64,000 bases of DNA from Niebla homalea (lineage: Eukaryota; Ascomycota; Lecanoromycetes; Lecanorales; Ramalinaceae): positions 2,294,001-2,358,000 of the forward strand of contig JAHGAU010000001.1 in NCBI GenBank assembly GCA_019925105.1, given 5' to 3'. Under the pieces are notes generated by a model. It ran no database searches. It was not told the DNA's origin and saw only the letters and a list, made by a program, of their open reading frames with translations. The translations under genes and the position numbers were made by a program. Positions 32,200 through 42,736 of the stretch are shown here, piece by piece (positions within the stretch are counted from its first letter, which is position 1; each line of letters opens with the position of its first letter).

Positions 32200-33123
32200 T
32201 CACGGCCTCAAGTCACTGGCTGCCTTTGGTCTTCTCACCATGAACGGCGAATGAGCAATATGATCTCCACCATGTGGTCTCAGATCCACGACCAGGTCAT
32301 CGCAAGGCTCCCATCCATGTTTGACATACAGTCCGAGACCTAGAGGCGAAGCCTCAAGATATGTTACGGCACCTGCCCTGTCTGGAACGTTTCTCAAGTC
32401 AGTGGTAACTCCGCCAAATCCGAGTCTGCAACAAATACTGCCTCGACAAGTGCTCTATCCCGTCGGATTTCATGTTTCGAGGCCTCAGGGACCAATCACA
32501 AAATGAGATGACGATCAAGCTTACCCGCAGCATCGAGACACGGCTTGAGCAGCATTGTCCCGAGCCCTTTGCGTTGGTACGGAGACGAGACTGCAAGGAT
32601 GTGGAAGACTTTATTTTCATTAACCACCACACCGAGCGTCAAGTCGAATGACACTTACAATAGTCTCTTTCCGGGTTAATCCACTTTTTTCGATTGCCAA
32701 AGAGTTGGGCAAAGTATTCGTTTTGCAACGCCTCGTTCGCGCCTACGACAGGCAGGTTACGCTTGACAGACTTTGCATCTCTTGCTGCCTCTTGCTCGGG
32801 GGTCAGCGTCACCGGCTCCACCCATCTTGCAAAAGCTATCGGCTTCCTGTATCTCCAAATCAGTCCCACGGCAAATGCGACATTTTGAGCAGGTCTCTCC
32901 ATTACCCCGTCGAATCATCAATGACCTTGGTGGCTTTCCCACCAAAGGCAGGGTCACGATCCAACAGCCGACTGAAAAATTCCAAGTCGTTTTGAAACTG
33001 GATGTCTTTGGGGGTGTTTGGACTAATGTACTTTAAGATGTGGTCGTCTGCAAAAGCATCTTGAAATATCTCCGTGATGACATGAGCATCCTCAATCGTT
33101 GCTGGCTGGAACGAAAACGACAT
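32200..33123 (-). CDS. GNAT-family N-acetyltransferase (223 aa, 4 exons)
   Basis: Proposed structure is complement(join(32200..32381,32525..32608,32659..32846,32906..33123)), 224 codons including stop. Introns begin GTAAGC, GTAAGT, GTAATG and all phases agree. It starts MSFSFQPATIEDAHVITEIF, then FQDAFADDHILKYISP. The middle strand has KPIAFARWVEPV. The acetyl-CoA loop is FFHILAVSSPYQRKGLGTML (R-K-G-L-G pyrophosphate-binding motif). The last exon carries AVTYLEASPLGLGLYVKHGW and ends with DLRPHGGDHIAHSPFMVRRP. This matches small fungal GNATs that acetylate amines or small peptides; the substrate is unknown. The final acceptor (CCAG at 32382) is chosen because it restores AADRAGAVTYLEASP in frame. 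Divergent from the LOG-family gene over 640 bp. Confidence 0.87.
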
Positions 33124-33763
33124 TCTACCGTTGGTCTTGGTATTGATGACGGGGACAAAAGAGGAATGAGATTGTAAAGGAAGGATATATCTTTGTCTTG
33201 CTTGAAGGGGACGTTGCAATTAATAAGGGTCTTGCGAGTCGTGTCATCAAGTCGTTCGCACAATAATTCCCGATGGCGCATAATGTATTGAGATTGATAT
33301 GGTACTTTCTCAGCTTTGTGTGCTCCGATGAGTCATTTAGGATAACTGATCCGTTCCAACACCTTCTGTGCATAGTTAGACCTCTACGCCTTTACCGAAC
33401 GAGCCGATCTCTACCCTAGTTCTAGACTATGGCCTCTGCAATATCTAGCGAATGATTGAGGATTCCTCAAAGAGTTGAATTGAGTTCTCGAAAGCGGTCG
33501 TCAATCCCTGCGGGAAAGCATTTGCAACACAACGCTTTCTAGTAGATATTTTCTGATTTGGGACATAATCTAGAGACTCAGAGACATCAGAACGCTGTAG
33601 GCTTATTCTCACAGATAAGACCTTGCTTCCTAAAAATCCGCTGAACTATAGACACACCCGCTTCCTCGAGGGTCACTTCACCGCCAATAACATATGAGAC
33701 TCCGCCGTCTTCCCGGTTCGATAAGACGATCTGAACCAATGTGACCCAGACTTCGCCGCAAAA
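33124..33763. promoter_or_regulatory. Divergent promoter region (GNAT / LOG-family)
   Basis: The 640-bp gap lies between outward-facing starts and must hold both promoters. In-frame codons upstream of the GNAT ATG exist but do not look like family sequence. No specific sites are identified. Confidence 0.45.
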
Positions 33764-34558
33764 ATGGGGAAAAATGTCACCTCTAAAGGGCTTCCGCAGG
33801 GAATAACGCCCTCGTCATCGAAACCAGAGAGTTCTCCCCCAATGCGCGTCTGCGTCTTCTGCTCTGCGACAAGGGGCCGCTCACCCGCACATCTCGCAGC
33901 TGCTCGAGAACTGGCAGAAACATTGCATGCTCACAACGTCACTTTGGTCTATGGAGGCGGCAGCAACGGCATGATGGGTGAGATCGCAAAAACCTTAGTC
34001 CGCCTTGGAGGGAAAGACGCAGTGCTGGGCATCATACCGAGAGCAATCATAGGCATCGAACGCGCAAGCACGGAGGCAACAAAACAGGCGCCAGGTAGTG
34101 GCAGGTGGATCCACAAGCTTCACAAGCTTGGAGGCAAGCATGACAGCGGAGGGTCTCTCACTAAACACGAGGCCGCAATTGCAGGGGAAGGTGTCTATGG
34201 AAAGATCCAAGTCGTAGAGGACCTTTCGCAGAGGAAGAAAGAGATGGCCCGCTTGATCGCAACCGGAGGGCCAGGATCAGGCTTCATCGCCTTGAGCGGA
34301 GGATTTGGGACCATGGATGAGATGATGGAGGTGGTGACGCTACATCAGTTCGGGGTGCATGAGAGGAAGGTCTGCTTCTACAACGTGGAAGGGTACTGGG
34401 ATGGTGTGACGGCATGGATCGGGAGGGCGATTGAGGCGGGATTCATAAGAGGAGGCATGAACGACGTAGTTGGGGTGGAGAAGACCGGTGAAGCATGCTT
34501 GCATTGGCTTTCCGGCCTTCCTTATCCTCAAACCGAAGAGCCGCGAGTGTCCTCCTGA
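33764..34558 (+). CDS. LOG-family nucleoside monophosphate phosphoribohydrolase
   Basis: Single exon, 264 aa. The Rossmann-like LOG core starts at residue about 27: MRVCVFCSATRGRSPAHLAA, then VTLVYGGGSNGMMGEIAKTL. The signature corresponding to PGGxGTxxE is SGGFGTMDEMMEVVTLHQFG (Pro replaced by Ser, with GG, GT, and E kept). Conserved KVCFYNVEGYWDG and the distal helix follow. LOG enzymes cleave ribose 5-phosphate from N6-modified AMP or AMP itself, releasing cytokinin free base or adenine; in fungi they occur in cytokinin pathways and as general nucleotide-salvage or detoxifying enzymes. Residues 80-165 contain an insertion with Gly/Lys/His (KLHKLGGKHDSGGSLTKHEA) longer than in the plant protein. 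The first 26 residues are polar and could be non-conserved; translation may start at the Met at 33842. Confidence 0.88.
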   Translation: MGKNVTSKGLPQGITPSSSKPESSPPMRVCVFCSATRGRSPAHLAAARELAETLHAHNVTLVYGGGSNGMMGEIAKTLVRLGGKDAVLGIIPRAIIGIERASTEATKQAPGSGRWIHKLHKLGGKHDSGGSLTKHEAAIAGEGVYGKIQVVEDLSQRKKEMARLIATGGPGSGFIALSGGFGTMDEMMEVVTLHQFGVHERKVCFYNVEGYWDGVTAWIGRAIEAGFIRGGMNDVVGVEKTGEACLHWLSGLPYPQTEEPRVSS

Positions 34559-35039
34559 GCAAGGTCTCGTCCTCGCAAGTCGTCAATGACTACCATTCCC
34601 GCAGCTACGATGGTCCAATGCACCACCATTTTCCTGTATCGAATCGTTACGACCATGATCATCAAATGATATCCATCGAACCCGTACCGATCCCTCAGCT
34701 CGACTCAGCGATTGGTGCTTGATGTTGCGAAGTCCTATGGCACAACGCATTCTATCCTGCAACGATGGAAATTATATCCTACCACTCAACAACGGCAATT
34801 CTGTATGTTATCAAACAGGACAAGATGTGGCTTAACGGGAGGAGATATCTTGAATTGAACGTTAGGTCTTTGAGCTTAGAGTATGATAGAACATCTGTTC
34901 TGTGGCCCTACAACGTCGAGCTCGGCGAAGCCATCAATTCCATGTACTCATAGTACCTACGCTCCAACCCCCCCCCCCCACAAGTAACGACACGGAAGAG
35001 TCAAATGACTCATCATCATCATCATAGTGATCACGCACA
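34559..35039. other. Intergenic region
   Basis: No gene supported. Contains a poly-C run at about 34969-34979. An open frame overlapping the end of the LOG-family gene (to 34722) is not convincing as an extension. Confidence 0.45.
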
Positions 35040-35830
35040 GCCTTCACCCACAGCACCTGGTTCACCCGAGGCTGGACCCTCCAGGCACTCCTCGCGCCCG
35101 GCGAGATCCAACTCTACGACCGATCGTGGACCTTCATTCGACACCAAGCTCACCCTCGCGCCCCCGCCATCGCCGCGCGCATCCAGGATCGACCGGTCGC
35201 CCTACCTGACCCAGGAAAACCCCATCGCCCACGCCAGCCTCGCGACGCGGATGATCTGGGCGTCCGAGCGGGTCACCAACCCGCGGCGAAGGACACGGCC
35301 TACTGACTGCCTACTCGGCCTGCTGGACATCAACATGGATCTTCGGCTACGGGGGAGGGCCCCAAGGCCTTTCTGTCGGGCTTCAGAAGCTGCTGGTCGA
35401 GACGTCGCCTGACGAGTCGATCCTCGCTTGGACGACGTCACACAGCAGCGGCATCGGCAAGTCCTATGGGCTCCTAGCGCCCTGGGTCGATTGCTTCAGG
35501 GACAGCGGCGACATCACGGTCGAGGGAGAGGGGGGATGGGGATCGAGAGGAAGCCGTACCACGTGACGAATCAGGGGCTGGAGTTCCATGTCCCCAATGC
35601 GTCTCTGGGCATCACATGTGGTACAGTCACGCGTTCCTGGGCCGCACGAGGAGGGCGACCAGCCTTGATGTTGCTTTGAACTGCTGGCGGGTGGGGCCAG
35701 TGACGGAAGGATTACGGACGGTGAGTCTGAGGTTGCGGGAGTGTGAGGGGGTCTGGCAGCGTGTGGATTGTGGACATCTGATTTGGGGGGGGAAAGCCGT
35801 GTCGGAGCATGGATTACTTTAGGAATGATA
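35040..35830 (+). pseudogene. Frameshifted HET-domain (heterokaryon incompatibility) gene relic
   Basis: Pieces of a HET protein lie in order but in different frames. WFTRGWTLQALLAPGEIQLY with DRSWTFI (about 35058-35138) is the HET block 3 region. The next frame gives TKLTLAP, IDR, YLTQENPIAHASLATRM and WASERVTN (35140-35280). A further shift gives CLLGLLDINM; another GGGPQGL, LVETSPDESILAWTTS and GLLAPWVDCFRDSGDI (to about 35520). Then YHVTNQGLEFHVPN (about 35560) and finally LDVALNCWRVG (about 35670). At least four frame changes and the absence of HET blocks 1 and 2 mean it cannot encode a protein. In intact proteins this domain triggers programmed cell death after non-self fusion. The frame at 35005 beginning with a His run is a chance start on the relic. 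Confidence 0.85.
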
Positions 35831-36336
35831 AGACGGTGAGTGTCATTGTGCCGCAACCTTGAAGAGAGGGTGGGCTGCTCTCCCGAAGGTTGTGTACAGG
35901 AGGATGGAGATTATGCAGGGGATCACTGTCTTTGGTATTGGACACTTGAACGGTGAATAAAGCGCTGAGATCCCAGGCTATAAGAAATTAATCCTTCCCA
36001 GGCGTTGAGCTATGATAGATGCCAGTAATTTTCCAAGATCATTGGAGAAGAAAAAACCCACATGAGTCATTACCTTACGCTATTATGATACTAGCCAGCC
36101 GCAATGATCCAACAAACAAGTGTAGAAGGTGAGCATGCAAAGACTTGGTACCTTAATTTGCCATTCTAACTAGGACAGGGTATCATATTCATTTCCTTCT
36201 TTCGATAGCCAAACACTTACGTTTATGACTCTCGGCCTCCGCCCGGATATCTCTTCCTCGCTGCATTCCTGCAACCCAAAGTGGACAGAATGGTAGAAGG
36301 TGATGGTACCCAAGCGATGCTCTAGGGCGACGCGCC
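35831..36336. other. Intergenic region
   Basis: Between the HET relic and a minus-strand gene. No coding sequence or repeats supported. Confidence 0.45.
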
Positions 36337-37320
36337 TCACGATGCCATCTTCCACGCGCGGATGATGGGTCTAAGGAGAGCCTTTCCCGGCGTCATCATA
36401 TTCTTTCGCCCACCGCGCTTCTCCACAAAGTCGAGATCCTTGGGGTCTGTATAGCCGAAGTGGTATTTCACAAACTTTGACACGTTCTCGGTATCCTTTT
36501 GCATTGCCGTCGCTCCGAATTTGAGCCTGTCGTATGCCTCGAATATGTCTGGCGGTGGATTCGACGCGCCGAACATGTTTCCTTCCCGAGTGCGAAGGTT
36601 GCCATCGTGGAGGTAAGGTCCTTCCTCATGCCTCGTTCTGATCGGACAGTCAGCTCTCCGGCACGAGGTTGTCCCGCGTTTCCAGGGAAAGATTGGGACG
36701 AGTATGTCTGCGGTTATTGCTCCGCAGATCGATGTGGGACCTCTCGACTCACGTACCAGTCTCCTGGAAGGCTCTCGATGGTTTCCCCAATGCGGTATGC
36801 CCTCCTTTGGCTCTAGTGAAATGCTGACTAGGCTTTCTGTTTCAGCTTCGTCTCCCTGACTGAGGTCAAAAGGGTTCCCACTCAATAGCTTTACCTCCCT
36901 GGTGGATGGCATATTTTGCCCAGAGTCGTTAGATTCAGATGTCGAAGAAGTATTGATGTCTGCTGCCCAGGTGGACCTTGTTTGAGTGGTTGAGTTGCTA
37001 CTTTGACTGTCGGACAAAGCTCGAACTGATGTAGGTTCAAGAGCGGTCACTTCAGCGTCGGGATCCTCACCACTAAGTTTGACACTGCGCTGAGAGGCGG
37101 AATCACTAGGACTGATGGCATCGCAGGACGTCCTGTCGCGCTGAGTGGTCGTATGAATTCCACTGAAATCGTTGAAATCGCTTGCTTCGAACAGGTCGAG
37201 AGGGCCCCCGTCCCACGAGCGCGTGTCGCCAGAACCATCAAGGTCAATGAAATGTTCGTTCCGTATGGCGTTGGGATCAACTTCAAGCCGCCAACGGTCC
37301 AAGTGGTCAAGTGACTCCAT
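36337..37320 (-). CDS. Uncharacterised Ser/Thr/Asp-rich protein (about 327 aa)
   Basis: The open frame reads MESLDHLDRWRLEVDPNAIR onward from the ATG at 37320. Residues 30-190 are polar and acidic with many Ser/Thr, likely disordered (RSWDGGPLDLFEASDFNDFS). The last 70 residues look folded: PDIFEAYDRLKFGATAMQKD, then KFVKYHFGYTDPKDLDFVEK and RPIIRAWKMAS. No family is recognised. A GTACGTGAGT sequence followed by an ACCGCAG acceptor within the frame (region of RRLVRESRG) could mark an unrecognised intron, so the central 80 residues are uncertain. Divergent from the RING gene over about 356 bp. Confidence 0.55.
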   Translation of the reverse strand: MESLDHLDRWRLEVDPNAIRNEHFIDLDGSGDTRSWDGGPLDLFEASDFNDFSGIHTTTQRDRTSCDAISPSDSASQRSVKLSGEDPDAEVTALEPTSVRALSDSQSSNSTTQTRSTWAADINTSSTSESNDSGQNMPSTREVKLLSGNPFDLSQGDEAETESLVSISLEPKEGIPHWGNHREPSRRLVRESRGPTSICGAITADILVPIFPWKRGTTSCRRADCPIRTRHEEGPYLHDGNLRTREGNMFGASNPPPDIFEAYDRLKFGATAMQKDTENVSKFVKYHFGYTDPKDLDFVEKRGGRKNMMTPGKALLRPIIRAWKMAS

Positions 37321-37676
37321 GATAGCTCTATACACAAGCCTGATACCCTGGAAACAAAAGCAAGAGAGATGTCGAGCTTATGATGGATCTCAATCTGAGA
37401 AAGTAGATCGAGAGATCCGTGGCATGTTCCCCATCACGCAGAAATGAGCGAATCAGCCCCATATCCCATAATGGCATTGTTCTCTTGGGGTATCATAAGT
37501 CCATTGTTGACCTGGCCTTCCTCTCAACAATGCCCATACAGGAGGCTGGCGCTTGATTGATTGTCACATGGAGCCCTTTGTTGCAGATAAGAATATAATC
37601 CGGCTTTGCTCAGAGTCCAAAGACACTCGAAAACCAATACCCAAATTCGACCGAATATAGCAATTCACTTTTCAAG
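37321..37676. promoter_or_regulatory. Divergent promoter region
   Basis: The gap between outward-facing start codons of the unknown minus-strand gene and the RING gene; both promoters must lie here. No distinct sites recognised. Confidence 0.4.
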
Positions 37677-38653
37677 ATGCCTCGTCGGGTTAGACAATGG
37701 CTTCACAATCTTGCACGTCCCTCTTTAGACTCACATCGACAACAAAGGACCTCAGTAACTGGTGGAGCCGACTTCAGCGTTGGCCAGTACTTTGCTGAGC
37801 CGGTTCTGGGTTTCTCGAATACCGTTGCACTCAAAGCTTTGATCACAAAAATATCCACAACAAAAGCCTCCATGTTCCTTGACTCATTACCAGACGCTTC
37901 GAAAGCAGAGCTCAAGGAACAAGATTCATGCTACATCTGCAGTAAGTAAGATATCTAGTGATCAATACTTTTCCTCTTTGGGAAGTACGACTGACTTGGA
38001 TACTTTATTTAGTGGAAGCCTTCAGCGTTGGCGCCGAGGACAGAGCCGTCAAGACACCATGCAACCATATATGCGGGTATGCATGCTTAAAGCAATGGTT
38101 TGAACCCTCTGGGTCCAAGAAGCCGCACAACTCCTGCCCTGTCTGCCGTCGAACCTTTTTCTCATGTGATTCCAAGCCGATCATGCCACTGATTGAAGAC
38201 GTGCAGGTCAGTGTTACTCACCTCGTCGAGCTCCGCGAAGTGACGAGGCAGCTTTCAGCCCCTGAGAACAGTAGAGCGGACTTCACACGGTTGCTTCAAG
38301 ATGCTTCGACCAGGATACAGCTGATTCAAGGGACCGGCCTTGGACGGGGGATGATTTCTGCGGAATTTTCGCAGCCTCCTACGATGGGGGAGCTGTTGAT
38401 TGCGTACCTCGAACTGGTCAGCCGCGTCCCTGCAGCGGACCAAGAAGAATTAGAAACGTTGTCACGGCATCTTGGGAGGGCTAGCGACAGACTCGCGCGT
38501 GCAATACCCAGGATGGAAGGCCATCGTCCGGTTGCTTGGAGAAGCCAGGGTCCGGGTGCAAATGTATTGATGAGTCCGCAATTCAGGTCTCATGTCGATC
38601 AGGTTTTCGGCTGGTTGTTTAAAGCTGAAAGGATCATGAACCGGCCAGTTTAA
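37677..38653 (+). CDS. RING-finger protein, probable E3 ligase (301 aa, 2 exons)
   Basis: Proposed structure is join(37677..37941,38013..38653). The intron starts GTAAGT, ends TTTAG and splits the first RING turn so that exon joining gives CYICMEAFSVGAEDRAVKTP. The RING continues CNHICGYACLKQWFEP and closes with SCPVCRRTFF. Cys pairs CYIC and CPVC are regular. In the middle the spacing is C-x-H-x1-C-x3-C rather than the usual C-x-H-x2-C-x2-C, so the zinc ligand register is shifted by one residue. The C-terminal half is helical, including TRQLSAPENSRADFTRLLQD and ELLIAYLELVSRVPAADQEE, with no known motif. RING proteins usually recruit E2 enzymes and transfer ubiquitin; substrate unknown. No transmembrane segment or signal peptide seen. 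Confidence 0.85.
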
Positions 38654-39368
38654 GACATGGGCCAATTCTTAATTGTGAACAGGTACAACATCCTTCTTCT
38701 GCTTTTGGCCATTCTTCGATCATTCCTCTTCTGCTGATGTGTGTTCTTGTTTTGATCCGACTGTTTCATTGCGTTGCTAAGTGGATCTTGGGGACGTTAA
38801 TTCCAATTTTGTCGATGTCTCAGAAGTCATATTATCATATCAAGCAATGATGACTTCAAGTTCTACTCCGGCTTTGCGAGTCTGCCATTGGAACAGAATC
38901 AGTCTCTTACTGACGATGCCACGACGGGGCACGCCCTGAAGGAACCAGCAAAGGTCGAGGACTTGAATGCCAGTTTTTCGGTCTTCCAGATCCGACTCGG
39001 ACGCCGTAGACTTTTACTCGCGAGATGCTGGCTTAAGCAACAGCTCCTCATGACCTGAAGTTCTCGCACAGTAAGTGAAAGTCGCATATCGAGGTACAAA
39101 AGGCAACCAAAAGCTTTTTGATATTGTTAGGCTGACTGTTTTCCACAATTGAAAACCGCTTACAGAAATGAATCAACGCAATTCCTTGACGCAGGTTACA
39201 ATGCTTTGCAAAACGTAAAACTTTCGTTGCTAATTTAACGTCAGCTCCGCCAAGTCAACTGCATTGAAACATTCCCGATTGCAATCTGATTCCAGTCAGA
39301 GCGGTTGACGCCGTGTCCGAAAAGTGAGCTGGTGAGCATCACCAAGGCTACTTAGCTTGGCAAAAAGA
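38654..39368. other. Convergent intergenic region
   Basis: Contains two 3' flanks. No gene or repeat supported. Confidence 0.45.
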
Positions 39369-40298
39369 TCAATCGAGCAAGCTCTCGATATCTCGGATCA
39401 GCTTCGACTGTGTGCTGGTCCAATCACGACACGGGGCAGCTGCTGCATGCAGCTCAGGGTGATCAGACATTTCCTCTGAAATAAGCTCCAACATATGCTC
39501 TTCTCCGTCAGACGTTTGAGCAGCAAGAGCATAGATACCACCCGCGATCATTGCATCGACTTGACATATACATTGGTCAATATGAGCGTCGAGCCATCCA
39601 CCTTGCTCAGGTAAATTGTGCTTGGGGTCTGGCTTCTGTAGCTCTGGGTTGTCTCGTGTGATGTCATGCCTTGGTCTTGAGATGCCGTTCGAGAGCCAAA
39701 TTTTGTCCTTTCCAATGCTGTAATGCAAGGTATTAATATGGTCGCTGTTTGTGTGGTGGAGGTCCGCCCCTCTGATGCCCCTAGGATCGGTCGACGACTT
39801 ACGACTATAATGGAGTTCGCTCACTGGTAGCCATTCCTCCTCTACATGCTTAGAGGAGTCGTTGTGAAGCTCGAACTGATCGCGTTTCGATACCCGTGGG
39901 TCGATCTCAACTAAGGTCTTATCCATATCAGCGTCGCGGTCAAATTCTTCCTTTCTGTCATCGCTTTGCGGCGAAACTAACGTATCGATTGTCGAAGGTT
40001 CCTCGAAGACGCTTTGTAGAGACCTCACATTCTGATTTGACGATGAGACCGGCGAAGCCACCACGTCTGAATTCATCTTCGTACCCCTGTATCTGTCGAC
40101 CCAAAGATTGGATAACGCAGGCGTCATTGTATCACTTTGTGTTGGCACTGATGTACTCCCAGGTGTTGACAGCGAAAATTGCATTTTTAGATGCTGCATC
40201 AGTATCGGGATCCCAGTGTAGTGAACTGCACCCAAATGCTCGGGGCGTGAGGTGAACGTGCACAGACGGGTCAATCCCCAAATTATAGGATTTAACAT
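39369..40298 (-). CDS. Uncharacterised acidic protein (up to 309 aa)
   Basis: Single open frame. The ATG at 40298 gives a hydrophobic/aromatic lead (MLNPIIWGLTRLCTFTSRPE); an internal Met (MQHLKMQFSLSTPGS) is an alternative start. Residues 50-200 are polar and likely disordered (SSNQNVRSLQSVFEEPSTID). The last 80 residues look structured: WLDAHIDQCICQVDAMIAGG, then IYALAAQTSDGEEHMLELIS. I do not recognise the family. The composition, acidic and Ser-rich with a short folded C-terminus, is similar in style to the protein at 36337-37320, but I see no clear sequence match. Confidence 0.55.
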   Translation of the reverse strand: MLNPIIWGLTRLCTFTSRPEHLGAVHYTGIPILMQHLKMQFSLSTPGSTSVPTQSDTMTPALSNLWVDRYRGTKMNSDVVASPVSSSNQNVRSLQSVFEEPSTIDTLVSPQSDDRKEEFDRDADMDKTLVEIDPRVSKRDQFELHNDSSKHVEEEWLPVSELHYSRKSSTDPRGIRGADLHHTNSDHINTLHYSIGKDKIWLSNGISRPRHDITRDNPELQKPDPKHNLPEQGGWLDAHIDQCICQVDAMIAGGIYALAAQTSDGEEHMLELISEEMSDHPELHAAAAPCRDWTSTQSKLIRDIESLLD

Positions 40299-41353
40299 TG
40301 TATTAACACCAGACTTGCAAAGCCATAATTCAATGGAACAATCGAAATTACAAAGAAATCGAACAAAGCATTCTTTACGACGATACCCTATTGTCAGCGC
40401 CCTCCATCCTCATTGCCAGATGCCCGGAGCGTCACTGAGAGCACACACAATATCAGCAAGAGTATATGCAACGAGTAGATCCTACTTCTGGTCGAAGTAG
40501 CGACAAAGTAGCTCTTCGTGTTTATGTAAACCATCAATGCGCTAGAATTAAAGAGGTGACCCCCCAACCGGACAGTACAAATAATACAGTGTCGGGCTTC
40601 TAAATGCGCATGATATCACCCCCAGAAGTACACCCGGAGCTTCGTTTTTAGCGTGTGTCTTAAGGATTACAGCGTTGTTGAACGATGCCCATAGATCAAG
40701 AGACAGCATACTCCGATAGGGAGCTTCCCCCGGCATAATGTAGCACAGAGAGTGTATTATCTGTACTGTCCGGTTGGTGGGTCTGTCCGGTTGGGGGGTC
40801 AACTCTTCTATGGTCTAACGGCTTTAATGCCGCGGACTTATCATGGAATAAAAGCTTGCGACCCACCAGCACAAAAAAATACTTAATAACCCGCCCTCGA
40901 TTGCTTGGTGTGCTCTTGTATCTCTTCAGAATACGTATCTAGGTCCTCGTCATTGGTATCAAGATAAAAAGAGCAAGTATACCTCAAACTGGCTGAGCAA
41001 ACGGAATACGACCGCTGTCTGACTTTCAACAAGATTGCCATTTGATATACGGTGTACCTGGAGAGGAGTTCTATCCGGAAAGTCATAAGAACATGGTACG
41101 TCCTGGTAGTCATAATTTCAGAAGCGGGCAAAGTCGGACATTATAGTCCTTCAAGAACATCTCCAAACCGATGTATACCAATCCCGGCCCCCACAGCTTG
41201 TTTTGGTCGAGCACAACCTGGATTATTCAGATGACTCACAACTATGGGTAACCGCACCGTAGAATGTCCCACGTTAATAAGCTTGAGTTATATTAAACGC
41301 TTTCGAGACTCTGGTTCCCTGGGTGACCCTGCATACTTCTCTGTACCTGCAAC
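40299..41353. other. Intergenic region with one MITE copy
   Basis: Apart from the element at 40543-40810, nothing codes convincingly. The last few hundred bases are the promoter region of the epoxide hydrolase gene. Confidence 0.5.
40543..40810. mobile_element. MITE-like element, copy 2 (AACCGGA-type TIR, TA flanks)
   Basis: Left end GAGGTGACCCCCAACCGGAC, right end complement of GAGTTGACCCCCCAACCGGA. Both sides lie next to TA (40543-40544 and 40809-40810). The right end carries two TGTCCGGTTGG blocks 17 bp apart; the left has one, then CAGTACAAATAATAC pairing with GTATTATCTGTACTG on the right. The interior aligns with copy 1 with roughly one difference every few bases, so the copies are old. 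No ORF for a transposase. Confidence 0.8.
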
Positions 41354-42736
41354 ATGGAAGGCTTCGAGAAGCTTCCTAGCAATTCTTTGTCTATTGATTC
41401 ATGGACTGCCGCAACTCGTCAAGATGATTTGGATGAGCTTCGCAAGCTAGTCGAACTGAGTAAGATTGCAAGGCCAGTGTATGAGAATACGCGAGAAGAT
41501 CATCGTTACGGCGTCACAGCAAAATGGCTCGCAGAGGCGAAGGACCATTGGCTGAATCGCTTCTCTTGGTACGGTCCTCGAATGCAAAGCTGATGGTCAT
41601 GCTATCATGAACCCACTGCCGTACTCTTGCGATCGTGTCTCGCATTAGGTACGACTTGCTCACTGTGTGCTTCATCAGGCAAAAATGCGAAGACAACATC
41701 AATTCATTTCCAAATTTCCAAGCCGCTGTCGGGCATGACGGTAGTGTCTACCAAATCCATTTCGTGGCTCTATTCTCCCAAAAGTCAGGTGCTGTTCCCG
41801 TGATGAGCATCCATGGATGGCCGGGTAACTCTCCATCGTCGAAGCTTGTTAAGCCAGTGCAATTGACAATTCAATGCAGGTAGTTTCCTCGAGTTCCTTC
41901 CAATGATGTCATACATCCAAAAAACTTATACACCCGAGACGCTGCCGTTTCATCTGATCGTACCTTCGATGCCTGGCTATGGATTTTCCTCCACGCCGCC
42001 TATTCAGAAAAACTTCACGACTATCAATACCCCACAAATCTTCAATAGACTGATGGTGCAAAATCTTGGGTTTGCTTCCGGCTATATCACACAAGGAGGC
42101 GACGTGGGCAGTTTTGTCGCTCGCTACATGTGTGTGCATAACGAAGAATGTAAGGGAGCTCATTTGAATTTCTGCCCAATCTCGAAACCGCCAGAATCGC
42201 ATCCTGTGGAATCTCTTTCGGCATTCGAGCAGCGATGTCTGCAGCGTGGTGCAGAATTTGAGGCGACTGGCTATGCCTATGCCATCGAGCAAGGAACCAG
42301 ACCCTCCACCTTAGGACTGGCTCTTGCCAGTAACCCTCTCGCGTTGCTGGCGTGGATTGGAGAGAAGTTCTTGACCTGGTCTGATGTCGATCCTAGCCTG
42401 GATACCATTCTGGACGATGTCACTTTGTACTGGCTGACGGGCACAATACCATCATCATTCTATTCGTATCGTATGAGATTTGAAGGCACCAGGCTGGGCC
42501 ACGACCATCCAAAAGTCTATCTGAAGAAACCTTTCGGATACTCTTTGTTCCCCAAAGAGATCATTGCCATGCCACGAAGCTGGGTAGCCACGACAGGAGA
42601 GTTGAGCTGGTTTCGGCAGCATGATGCGGGTGGCCATTTCGCAGCCTTGGAAAAGCCCGCAGAAATGAGCAAGGATTTGGGAGACTTTGTGGAACATGTC
42701 TTGAAAGAACAAAAGGTCACATTAGGGCGTGCATGA
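41354..42736 (+). CDS. Epoxide hydrolase, EHN-domain alpha/beta hydrolase (405 aa, 3 exons)
   Basis: Proposed structure is join(41354..41568,41679..41824,41880..42736). Introns begin GTACGG and GTAACT, end TCAG and GCAG, and keep phase. The N-terminal EHN module has DLDELRKLVELSKIARPVYE, then WLNRFSWQKCEDNINSFPNF. The oxyanion region is SIHGWPGSFLEFLPMM, followed by LIVPSMPGYGFSSTPPIQKN. The nucleophile elbow is TQGGDVGSF (Asp attacks the epoxide) and the general-base His sits in DAGGHFAALEKP. The proposed exon joining places HGWPG|SFLEF correctly. EHN-type enzymes (microsomal-epoxide-hydrolase-like) hydrate epoxides to diols in xenobiotic or secondary metabolism; no N-terminal membrane anchor is visible, so it is probably soluble. 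Substrate unknown. The first intron is unusually long for this window (110 nt). Confidence 0.9.

Noticed and set aside
35005..35412. Protein beginning with a His run (MTHHHHHSDH...)
   Set aside because: Internal blocks match HET fragments only after frame changes; it is a shadow of a HET pseudogene, not an intact His-rich protein.
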